A stretch of DNA of 64,000 nucleotides from Heliopora coerulea. Lineage: Eukaryota; Cnidaria; Anthozoa; Scleralcyonacea; Helioporidae. The stretch covers positions 62,001 through 126,000 of the forward strand of contig JASJOG010000185.1 in NCBI GenBank assembly GCA_030142905.1, in the 5' to 3' direction. The position numbers and the translations under genes were made by a program. The notes under the pieces are model-generated. The model was not told the DNA's origin. It did not search any database and worked only from the letters and a program-made list of their open reading frames with translations. Below, in pieces: positions 24,353-35,200 of the stretch (position 1 is its first letter; each line of letters opens with the position of its first letter).

Positions 24353-27300
24353 ATGCCTGTGAAAGTACGCGTTGAATACTGGTAAGTTTCTTTAAATCCC
24401 GTTATTTGAGATTGTATCTCGACCGACATTCTGTGGACACCAACAATTTCTTTGGTCATTAAATTCTGCTGCCCGACGAACCGTAGAAGGCTGATTTTGT
24501 TTTGTATGAAAATTCTGCTGACAAGAACACTTTCCTGACCGTAGCTCTTCCTTCGGCTGGTAAGGTTGTAAACCACCCTTCGTTAGAGTGGGAGAAATTA
24601 CGGACCGTTTTTCAATGCCATTATGTAGCTAAATGTTTCGTCTTCACAACAAAATATTCAATTACGTTCGCTCATTTTTCTAGTGGTGGATGAGGATACC
24701 TTCCTCGCTTCGAAGACTTGAAGCGAAAAATTACAACTTCTGTTCCAGATGCAGAGGTTTCCGGAGATGCCGGAAGGACAAGTAAGGCTTTTTTCCTCGT
24801 TATCGTGCGGAGCAAGCGATAATTTCGTCAGCTTTCCAACGTACATGACTTCGGCCGTTCTGAGAATGGTGATGGTTCATGTGATAGAAATTAGCCTCTG
24901 CCTCGAATTATAAATATAATCGAAACTTTTTTATTCAGGTTCATATGAGGATGCAGTCCAAAGGTTGACTGACTTTATTGGCATTCACCACCTTATTTTA
25001 CTGTTTGAACTTATTTTGGTATATAGAGCTACATATTTCATTGGATTTCACCCCAACTCTTGGTAATGCTCAGAGTTGTCCATTAAAAATATTTTTATAG
25101 GTTCATTTGAAGTATGGGTGAATGAACGCCTTGTTTTTTCCAAGCTTTCAAGAAATGGATTTCCTGACTTTGACCAAGTATGTTTTCTGATGTAGTTGTT
25201 CACAAGACAGTGAGGAGCTGTTTTGTTTCAGAAAAGACGAAATATCACAATTTCATTGTGATTCTCTTGATTTTAACTCATATCTTGAGTTATCAACATG
25301 GTTTCGTTTAACAGCTTTAATTCAGAATATTCAGAATATTACTAAATATGGCATGACACGAACGGGAGAAGTCCCATGCAAGGGGTCAGCCGCAATTAAA
25401 ATAAAACTAACTAAATATAATCTACTATACATGCAATCGTTAGAATAAGTAAAAATTAGACATGACAAGGACAGGTCCTACACAAAGAATAAGTGCAGGG
25501 CAGTTCAGGATCAAAAATTGTTGTCAGGAGTTCCTTGTAAGTCTTACATAAAAATAATTTAAAACTACCGAGAGATTGAAATGTATCAAATGGAGCTATC
25601 TTAACAATAAGATTCCATAGGTTAACAATTCTATTGAAGTATGATGATCTAAAAGTAATGCTCCCGATTAATTGATTAATCGATTATTTTTTGGCAATTG
25701 ATTATTCTTAAAAATAATCGGATCATTGACAACAACCACGCACAGCATGATATTCACCTGAACTTTCTTTCTGGAATTAAAAAAAAATGCGAAAAGATAA
25801 CATTCTCGCACTCTCATTGTAGTCAATTGTGGTCAAAGAAGAAGTGTGCAGCACTTAAGCCAGCCGTTGTTGATGCACTGTTTTTAAGTGAAAACAATAT
25901 GTAGACAGTCAAAGTGCATATTTCTTTATTTCTCTGGGTATATAATTATATTATATACGTTTTTTACTTGAGTTTTTCTACTGGAAAATTTCAAAACTTT
26001 AAAAACATTAAAGCATACCCCTTTCATTGAAGAGACAAACCACTCTGGACGGGTCATGATTTAATTTATTCAGTACGATTAATCAATATTAATCGATTGT
26101 TGACAGGGATTAATCGATTATGGATATGAACCGATGGGAGCAGCACTATCTAAAAGTGCTAGTTTTACAGTAGGGAGTTTGCAAATACAATGACAAAGCC
26201 CTTCTTGTGCGACTACAGACAATAGGTGTAAAAGTGTCAATGTCAAGGTCGATTAAACCACAACGACATTTATAATAAAACATCAAGTCACTGATCTCTC
26301 TGTCATAAGCAAGGGGCAAGAGATCTAGCATTTTTAAATGATCCACATAAGATAAATCTCCATGTTTTAGTCTTAAAATCCACAGTGTTGCACGTCTTTG
26401 TACTCCTTCGATTCTTTTCTTCAACATAGCAGTATCAGGGGACCATACTTGAGAACCATAGGTTAACTGCATGGCATTATTGTTTGGAGTTTGTTTCTTC
26501 CTGTTTCAGCTGGTTCTGGATTTTGGTCTAAAATTTGTGGTTGGTGACTTTTTTTTAAAATGAATGTCCTTAACACAGACAAAACCTTGTTTTCTTTTTA
26601 CCATTCCATGTTTTGAATATGATTATGATGGTTGTTGCAAGATAGTCATGTCACTTAAAATCATTATTTTATTGGCTGTTCCTAGATATTTTGCTAGCAC
26701 CAAAAGGTGCTGAAATGTTTTGGTATAATTCCAAGTGACAAAGTCCTTTTCATACCTGAACCCAGTCTAATGCCATATAGGATCTCAAATATGCCTCAAC
26801 ACAAGCTTGGGAAGGACTTCTAAAGAGTCTAGCTTAAAATACAAATAACTACTGTTTTGTGTTCTGTTGTATTTATTCATTTTATTAGCATTTTGCTTGT
26901 GACTATATTCTCTAAATACACTGGCAGTAAAAAAGAATCAATCATGTTAAGATTTATGTTACTTTCTGCTTACATAGGCAGACAAGAAGCACATTGTACA
27001 CCAACAGCCTTCAGAGTTATAGTAATGAATGTTATGGATAGATTGAGATGTGTCCCATAATATTTGTAGAGATATTCTGTTTTTGAAGTATATTATAGTG
27101 TACGCTAAATGAATTTCAAGTCTTACAAGAAAGGGTTGTTGGCCTGTCACAAATTGGAAGACATGGAAAAATGGGTCCAAAGAGAAGAATCAGTTTGGAA
27201 GATTGAGAAAACGTGCTGGCATTGTCTGAAGAAGGCTACACACAATGTGAAATTGCTGCTCATATGGGTTGTACTCAAAGCAGTGTCAGTGAAATCCTCA

Positions 27301-28675
27301 AGAAGAGACTCACTGGTAGTGTGAAAGATGCCAAGATCCCTGGATGGAAATAAAAGACATCTGAGAGGGAGGGCAGGCTCATGGTAAAGGAAAGCAAGTC
27401 AAATCGCTACAAAACTGCACTGCAAATAAATGCAGAGATGCTAATTGAACATGGTGTCAATATCTTGGTTTCCACCATCCAAAGAAGGCTTAGAGAGGCT
27501 GGTCTAAAGGGCTGCAAGCCCAGAAAGAAGCCTAGGCTTACTGCTTGCCATAAGAAGTCTTGGTTACAGTTTGCACAAGCACACAAATATTGGATGGCTG
27601 AACAGTGATCCCAAGTTATCTTCAGCAATGAATCAAGGTAACTTCTTTATAGGAGTGATGGGAGTGTGTATGTCAGAAGCATTGCTGACAAAGAACTAAA
27701 GGAAAGCTGCATTCAGACAACTGTCAAACATGGAGGTGGTGGCATCATGGTACAGGACTGCATCAATGCAAGAGGTGTTGGCTGTCTTTCTAAGATAGAT
27801 GGAAAGCTCAATGGAGAACAATACATTGATCTCCTAGAAAATTTGCTTATTCCAACCACACACATGCTGACCATACCAGATGGTTGGATATTCCAGCATG
27901 ACAATGCACCTTGTCACACCTCTCACCTTGTCAAAGGATGGCTTGAGGAAGAGGGAATAACTTTTATGGAATGGCCAGCACAGTCACCCAATCTCAACCC
28001 AATTGAGAATCTATGGGACCAACTTAAGACAATGGTCCAAGAGCAAAACCCTACCAATGTCACTGAACTTTGGAATGCTATAAAAGCTGCATGGTAAGGC
28101 TTTCCATTAGATAAGCTAACTATTTTAATAAATAGCATGCCTTGAAGGTGTAAAGCAGTGATCAGAACTCATGGAGGAGCCACTAAATATTAATATTTGT
28201 TTTCTTTTTGTTTTCAGTGTAATTACTTGTCATGATAAGATTTGTTACAATGTTTATGGCATCACCATCTTTAGCTTCTGTGTGATCAATTCTTTTTGAC
28301 TGCCAGTGTATCATGTCTTGTTAACTGTTACCTGTACACAGATAATTGTGTAAGCAACTAAATATTTGATTGTATTATATAGATAATATTATTATCCTTT
28401 CTTACCATGACTTTTATTTGTGTGTAGTAATTAGGAATGGGAAATGATATTATTCTTTGCTGTTTTGTAGTGATTGCATTTTGGTCCTGGCAAATCTCTT
28501 AAAGATATTTACAGGCCATTTGTGATGTTCTGCACAACCACAATATAAGGAATAAATTAATGTTTGTTTTCATTTGTTTTGTGGTTTACAGGTTGTTGGT
28601 GAAGTCAAAAAAGTGGATGATGGTAATGAACCTGATGAAATAACCAAGCCAGAATCAGGATGCATAATTTATTAA
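24353..28675 (+). CDS. SELENOW: Selenoprotein W-type redox protein with in-frame UGA
   Basis: Small thioredoxin-fold redox protein (Rdx family: SELENOW, SELENOV, MIEN1). Four exons: 24353-24381, 24684-24781, 25101-25177, 28592-28675; 288 nt, 95 residues if UGA is read as selenocysteine. The start MPVKVRVEYCGGUGY puts Cys at 10 and Sec at 13, the same positions as vertebrate SELENOW (CxxU). The cysteine codon TGT is split by intron 1, and the UGA (24691-24693) lies 8 nt into exon 2. SSFEVWVNERLVFSKLSRNG matches the family's strand-and-loop core. The C-terminus DEITKPESGCIIY resembles the MIEN1 tail, but its last residue (Tyr) is not a usual prenylation end. A SECIS element follows the stop. 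The 3.4-kb last intron holds a LINE fragment, a hAT and a Tc1 element. An ORF finder that stops at UGA misses this gene. Confidence 0.93.
24691..24693 (+). other. Selenocysteine (UGA) codon, residue 13
   Basis: TGA is in frame between the start codon and downstream family-conserved coding, at the position of Sec in the CxxU redox motif. With the SECIS at 28722-28808, recoding is the simplest explanation. Confidence 0.9.
25456..26472 (-). mobile_element. Non-LTR retrotransposon (LINE), 3' end of reverse-transcriptase ORF
   Basis: The minus strand reads YGSQVWSPDTAMLKKRIEG, VQRRATLWIL, LDLLPLAYDREISDLMFYYK and, after the inserted hAT, SSYFNRIVNLWNLIVKIAPF down to PCTYSLCRTCPCHV and stop (25456). 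This is the typical C-terminus of a CR1/L2-like RT protein. 5'-truncated, as is usual for LINEs. It lies in the last intron of the selenoprotein gene. Confidence 0.8.
25656..26148. mobile_element. Non-autonomous hAT element, copy 2, with 8-bp TSD
   Basis: 493 bp starting TAATGCTCCC and ending GGGAGCAGCACTA, flanked by TCTAAAAG at 25648-25655 and 26149-26156. It is in inverted orientation to copy 1 (1843-2340) and is inserted in LINE coding sequence. An internal open stretch of about 60 codons (HDIHLNFLSGIKKKCEK) may be a remnant of transposase. Confidence 0.9.
26919..28308 (+). mobile_element. Tc1/mariner element, inactive
   Basis: 1390 bp with inverted ends CACTGGCAGT(A/C)AAAAAGAAT and TA duplications at 26917-26918 and 28309-28310. 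The transposase is in pieces: the helix-turn-helix region around 27200-27600 (IQRRLREAGLKG) is shifted and interrupted by stops at 27606-27608 and about 27642. The catalytic half, 27666-28097, is open (IFQHDNAPCHTS with the second Asp, WPAQSPNLNPIENLW). The first catalytic Asp is replaced by Asn (VIFSNES). A dead copy in the last intron of the selenoprotein gene. Confidence 0.93.
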
Positions 28676-28721
28676 TACATTCCAGAAATTAATTTTAATT
28701 TATGTCTGCTAATTCATGGAA

Positions 28722-28808
28722 AATACAACTTCTTTATGAAGACTGTTATTGAAATGAAAGTACTAGGTACTTTTTATATAGTGGTCAGATGATGTTAAAA
28801 GTTGTATT
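28722..28808 (+). promoter_or_regulatory. SECIS element (form 2 type)
   Basis: Hairpin in the 3' UTR, 47 nt after the stop. Helix I pairs AATACAACTT (28722-28731) with AAGTTGTATT (28799-28808), 10 perfect bp. The SECIS core is ATGA (28736-28739) opposite GA (28788-28789). Helix II pairs GACTGTTAT (28741-28749) with ATATAGTGGTC (28776-28786), including G-U pairs. An AAA bulge is at 28752-28754, 12 nt after ATGA as expected. The apex is a small stem AAAGTAC/GTACTTT (28757-28763 with 28767-28773), which makes it form 2. All elements needed for SBP2-dependent Sec insertion are visible. Confidence 0.87.
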
Positions 28809-29881
28809 AGTTCAATTTAACATTTGTTAATTTTCATTATCACATTTCTTTCAACTTGTGTTTTTTAATTTTTTAAATACCTCTGCCATCTCATGAAACC
28901 TGGAGGCCATCCATCACAAGAATTTACAATCAAAACAGACTTCCTAAAATACCTCAAAAGGCTTAAGATCAGCCATTTTTAAAACTGACATATGGATCAG
29001 AACATGGAAATTTAATTCAAATGATGTACTTTTTGGATTAAGTAATGTATCCTACGTGAGGAGTACTTCATCAGATATCCAAACATTAAGAAGTGAGTTA
29101 GAAAAACAGGGTGATAATAGAGTTGTTTTAGCAGCTTTAAGGTGTTTGGATATCCTAATGACTATCAAGTCCATGGTATTACATCTCAAATGAATCCATG
29201 TTTAAAGAGGAAATTGGATTTAAAGTTGCAGAAATTCTATGTTAATTAGATCAGATTTCCATACTATGTCTCAGTACTGATTTCCTTTGTGTTTGGAATT
29301 GTTTGGCAAAAGATTAGCATGTCTTTAATAAAAATTTTTGCTCAAAGGAAAGTAAAGGGCCTAGCCCATTGTTTTTGTTGTTTTTCCGACAAGATTAAAA
29401 TTTTGGAGTTGAGATTGAAATATGAAAAATTGGTGAAATTTACTCTTAAACTTGTTCAAGCAGTTTTGGTGGCTGAAATATTTCACCAAAAAGTAAGGTG
29501 GGTAAACCCATGGTTTTTGACTATCCTTTGGCCCTTTAATGTTTTCCTGTCCAAGAACTCCCTTTAGTCAAGTAAAACTGACTGGCATTTGTCAGAATAA
29601 AATAATGAAAAGTTAGAATTGAAAATACTAACATTCCAAGTGAAGGCTCATTCACTCTGATGTTTCACTTTGACTTTGCATCCTTCTTTCTTTGCAAAAG
29701 CCTTTGGTTAAGTGTTAGGATTTTCTATTCAATGTTTTGGCAGTTCCTTTTAATCCTTTACCTTTTGACTTCATGACAACATTTAGCACTCCCTACGCAG
29801 CATTCTACTTCTGTAAAATAATGGACGACCTTTGCAAATAGGAGTTAATTTAGGTAAGCTTAGTTGTTCACTGACCAGGGA
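28809..29881. other. Intergenic / 3' flank of selenoprotein gene
   Basis: No gene recognised. An AATAAA at about 29327 could serve as poly(A) signal. The 29040-29160 stretch has inverted GATATCCAAACA/TGTTTGGATATC ends, consistent with a small decayed MITE. Confidence 0.4.
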
Positions 29882-31005
29882 CAGTGCCTTTTTTAAGGAA
29901 TTTTCACTGGGGGACAAAAGTAAAAATTGTTCTGAAATATGGGATGTCAAATTTGCGTCTAGCGTAGCCCGTCCACTTGAGTGGTGCGAGTTGGGGAAGT
30001 TAGGAATGTATAGGGAAAAAATTCTTAAAGGGGCTCTTGGGGGAGGCGAATTTTTCTTATTATATGTCAGTTTTAGATGCGTTTTGTTGTATTTTCAGTT
30101 TAAAATCTGCAGAAAAAAAGTAAAAAACACATTTTGGGGAAACGTAATCAAACTGATTTAGCGAGTGCTAGTGCTGGGCGATACCGAGTACTTGGTATTC
30201 GATACCAGCGATACCACGAGTAGCGGTATCGGTATCGACTACTGACCTGGTATCGCCCGATACTTGCTCCCGGTTTTTTGCTATGTGTGTTACTTTACTT
30301 TTTCTTATGATCAATTTTTTCGTTAAACAGTTAGAGGTTCAACAAACTATTAAAATAACTATAAAAAGAAAGTACGCCAACTTAAGTATCGTTGGGCCGT
30401 TGGCTTAGTCGCAGCTTCATTTAGTAATGTTAAAGTCTTAGCATAAAATATAAGTACAAAAACCTACCTTGTTCGAGACTACATTTTCACAATCGCGCGA
30501 AGTATCGGAAGTGAACGATACCAGCATTATAAGTACTCACTTATGGTATCGAAAATTAAAACTTCGCAGTCATTTTGGTATCGAAATAGGTATCGGTATC
30601 GACCGATACCAATTTTCAAGTAATCGGTATCGGTATCGAAATAAAAATCCTGGTATCGCCCAGCACTAGCGAGTGCGTCATGGAGAGAGGCGGGAAAAAA
30701 TTCGAAAATTATTCGTGAAAAAGATCACACTTCGGTGATATAAACGCACGCATGAGATAGGGTTTGATTTTCTCAGGCAAATTCATACAATAAATTTTTC
30801 TTTTTGAATGAATAGAAGAACTGATTGATCAACATTCTTCAGCAAATCAGAATTTAAGGAAATTTTCCCTTTACTTGCAAACTTGGAAAATTAAACAGCA
30901 AATAATTTTCCCAATTCCCAGGGGCAGAAATACGGTGGCCAGGGGGGCAAATCCGATCACTGAGGGGGCATTTCCCCCCCAGATATATAGTTAAAAAAGG
31001 CCCTG
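29882..31005. mobile_element. Non-autonomous hAT element carrying a nested hAT
   Basis: Ends CAGTGCCTTTTTTAA and TTAAAAAAGGCCCTG, flanked by ACCAGGGA at 29874-29881 and 31006-31013. Its own sequence is about 616 bp once the nested 500-bp element and its duplicated target are removed. No transposase seen. Confidence 0.9.
30169..30668. mobile_element. Nested 500-bp hAT-type MITE rich in GGTATCG repeats
   Basis: Ends TAGTGCTGGGCGATACC and GGTATCGCCCAGCACTA, flanked by GCGAGTGC at 30161-30168 and 30669-30676. Many GGTATC/GATACC copies in the subterminal regions probably serve as transposase sites. The TAGTGCTG end resembles the other hAT family at 1843. Confidence 0.92.
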
Positions 31006-31013
31006 ACCAGGGA

Positions 31014-32219
31014 GCTTCCATTCAGCCAGTAAAATGGTCTGAGCAGCTGCTGGTGCTAGCCAGAGTAAAAAAGTACGAAAGACCTGCCCGGACAGGCAAC
31101 AGTTAAAATTTTAGAGGTAGTTTTAGGCCAATGTTTTCTTGCATTTTTGAGTTCTAAAAATTTACGATGAATTGATGTTGTTAACCCATAGTTTTTGATG
31201 ATTTTTGGACCATTTCAAAGTTTTCGAGAAAATGTCGGAATATGAAAGCTTTAAGTCAAATTATGAACTTTTGGGAACATTGGAATATCTTTATATATTA
31301 TAATACCAGAGCTTTGGTGGATTTTGAATTATGGTCTAAAGATTTAAACCTGTGAAGAGATTAAACCATTAACCCTGGTTTCTGACTTTTCGGTGCTTCG
31401 AATAATTTCGACCTGTGGTCGTTACTATGCATTTTTTGGCATAGTTTTAGGACAAAATGTCGGTGTTTTTCGGACAATTCTGGCTTGTTGATACATTCAT
31501 CAAAAAGTAGGAGGATAAAGCTACACAAGCTTACTATTCTCTTGATTTCGACTTACAAAGTATGCTAAATAACTTCGAATTGACGAGTTGATCCTGCTGA
31601 CATTTTGCAGATGTTTTTACTTCATAATGAGGGGTACATGAAGTATTCGATTACAATTCTCCGGCTTCTGAGAATATGACGTCATTTTATTGGGTTCTCC
31701 CGTCTGCGGCCTCCTTGCCGTGTAGAAAATCTTCTGAGATTAAGTATGGAATCGTACAGAATCCTCAATTATTTTACCACATCCAGTCTTCAAAAGCTCA
31801 GTAAAACGCTGTGGAATAATCGCTGCTGAGCAAGTGAAGGAGTACAATAAATCAAACCCGTTTTTTCAGGTTTTAGAGCCGATAAGAACACAGCCCACTG
31901 GTTTCGGTGAACGTAAAACATTTTAAGTCTTTAATGAGAAATGCGTAGTGGAAAAACGCAAAGTAGTGTTGGACCAAACCAAGGAAGAAGTCAAATAACG
32001 TATCCTTCAAGTTTATTGATAAAACTGTACCGATTAGAACCTATGTACCGTGATCTGTTATAAACAGATTGACCGAATGTCGTCATGTATCCGCCTTTGA
32101 GAACACTTGAATGTAGAATTTAAAACAAAGTTCTAATCGTGTGTTATAAAATCATGGTAAAGTTACCAACAGTGTATTCATCTTAACCAGTTATCTTCAG
32201 AAATCGAAATAGTGGCCAT
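31014..32219 (+). promoter_or_regulatory. eIF4G upstream region with CRE and inverted CCAAT
   Basis: A perfect palindromic cAMP-response element TGACGTCA is at 31677-31684, followed 5 bp later by ATTGG (inverted CCAAT, about 31688-31692). These lie about 540 bp before the eIF4G start codon and are the best promoter candidates seen. Motif presence only. Confidence 0.45.
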
Positions 32220-35200
32220 ATGACAAGTAAGTGTATTGGTTTTGCTGCGGTGATAATGTTATACTTCAATTATACGGTGTTCATGTTCATTCATTAGGAC
32301 CGTCTCCTCTTTATTCCAGGCGAAAGTCAACTTAGAAGCCAGCAACCCTATCCAGTTCAGGTATTTATATATACATATATATGTATGTATTAATGTCACG
32401 GTTTCTCCACACTTTGATCTTTATGGTGGTCGGTGCAGCAACTTATCTCGTAATGTTGATGTTTCATACAGCGTCGTCTTGGAATGCGCCGACGAAACTT
32501 TGACCATGTTTAGTATAATTTCATTCATGTCAACAACGAAATGAGGATTCAAGTTTGTATGGCCCCATCTGGTTCAGTAATAATTTATGTATTTTGAACA
32601 CATGAAAAATGTTAATTTTAATACAACTGTTGTGCCACCATTGGGAGGAATTTAGCAATGATCTAATGAATTTCTTAACCCCCTGACAACATACCCCTGT
32701 GAGGCTCCTTCACTTGTTCTGGTCTCTTTTGTTCATATTTTATAATAAAAAATTTTGGATACTGTGATTTTGCACCATTACTTTGATTTTCTGCTGCTAA
32801 AAAGCAATACATGAGAGAACAATGCTGTCCAATAGTGGCACAATAGTGAACGATAATGGCATAGTAATGAACTACAATTAAATGCTGGACCAATGGTATG
32901 GTAGTTGGTGGATTTGTGTGGGTAAAAACGGACAGTGACAAAAAAGAGAAGAACAATCTTGGAGAGTTAAATCTTTTCATAATTTTAAATATATGAAGTT
33001 ATTTTGAAGATGAGATAACTTATCTGGCAAGTAAATCCTTATCAGTGAAGAGTTTTGCCCAAGCCATGAGCAGCAGAACTTCAATTTGGTTAATTGAATG
33101 ACATCATCTGTTGGATAACTCACATTCTGTCAGTGAAATATTAAGTGCTGTTTTTGAAAGTGCAACTAGAACTTTACACAAATACTACATCACTGTAACA
33201 ACTAAACCTCTATGAACATTACAACATTTCCTATCACCCAAACACAGAGTTGAAACAGATAAACAAACTCATGTGGTGTACGAGATCCCCTGCACAGACT
33301 GCTTGTGGTCTTACAAAAGCAAGACAGGAAGATCCTTTGAAACCCAAAAAAAGGAACATGTTAGAAATGTTGCCAATTACACCAGCAGTTCAAATATCTT
33401 GAACCACGCATGGAAATACAACCACAAGATTGACTTTGGTAAAAGAAAAATCATTGATAAAGGTAACTTCAGAATTCGAAAAGCACTAGAATCCTGGCAC
33501 ACCACAGCTACCAAAGATGCAGAAAATGATGTGGAACTATTAGCGAAACAATACACTACCCTAATAAAAAACATTACCACTGCTAATTACAATTCTTATA
33601 TATCACAATATTTGTAACTAATGACTTAATCTTCTGCATGATAACATATAAATGCTGCTAATCTCATTCCTCTTATACCTGTTGAAGACCACAGTCTAGT
33701 GGTTGAAAGCTCATTAAATTAAATATCTTTCTGGTAGAGAACATCTTTGTTTATTTCAATAAGACTTATTTACCTTGTAAGCTGTATGGGACTCCTAGCA
33801 TGCGAGAAGTGAAGCTTTGTTTGATTATAGTTTCCATTGAGTTATAACAAACCTCTGACAGTCTTATGGTTAGTGCTTCTGTTTGACTAAATCCAATTTC
33901 AATCTTTTTGTTGTTTTATTCTATTTTTTCAAATTAAATTGAGACAAGCCCAGATAGAAGTATTAATGATATGAGTTCATTGCACCCTTAAAATGGAGAA
34001 TTGAGATAAAACTATTTGTAAAAATTGTATAACATTCACATGTTTGTAATTTTTCACTGCCAAGGATCTGACATGAAAGAAATTCTAAAATTTACCCTAA
34101 TCTACTACAGTGTCCTTGATGCCATTCTGCATGTTTAAGTACCTACTTATATAGGCATGTTTGTATATACAAAATCTTAATCACTGAGTTGTTAACTTCC
34201 ATTCCAGAATAGTGGCCTTAGACCTCTGAAGCTTTCTTAGCAAAGGCTAGGCTAGAAGGCAAATGTCATAATTTAATTCAGTGATGAGGTCAGGTTGGCT
34301 GAAACTTAGCTAAATAACCTTAGGAACATAAAATTATTTACATAATAAATAGAACTGTTAGATTCAAACGTTTTTGGGGCCTAAATAAAACTCTTCCAGT
34401 TAATTGTCATTGGAGACCATGAGCTATTGTGATTGGGAATTTTCATTTGAGATTAATAGTTCCTGGAATTCAATCCTTTTAGAGATGCATGGATACCTGC
34501 CTATTACTGTTATGTATTGAGTAGGCTTCCATTAGCTTTTATTCAATTTGATATTTTTGAAATTATTGATCAGTATATTTGTAAAAATAGCCAAGAGCAG
34601 ATTAGAAATGGAAAAGGGCAGAGTTTTGAATTTCATTAATGCAAAAAGAAATTGATGAAATTTGATTGTATTGTTGCCTAATGTAGTTTTGTGAAAATTA
34701 TATGTTATTATTTTACAGTAGGTTTTGAGATGCTATTTGTATCATGATCATAGTTGTACTTCTTGTAAGCATGAAAGTGTTGTGTCAGGATTCCAATTGC
34801 AGCACATTGCACATATAAAGTCTGTCGGCCATACTATCTTTGGAATGCAATTACCAGTATTTTCTTGAGAAACCTATGTTGGCTGATATTCTGGTACAGT
34901 GGAACCTGAGTTTTGCAACCACCCCTTTTGTCTGGAAAAAGTGGTCGCAAATGACAGGTGGTCACTAAGACAGGTTTCAGAATGATGTCATCAACTGAAG
35001 ATTTCATGCAAATGTGTTCACACTAATACACGATATTTTTGATACAAGGAGCAGAATTATTCACACAGCCTTTTGAATTGTAAAATGTTTTCAAAAACAT
35101 AAAATTTTGAGTCTTATTTAGTGAAAAAAATTAGTAATAAGAGATTGTTTTGCTTGTTTTTGTTTCTCAAATTCTATTTCCATTACTGATCACTCAATGT

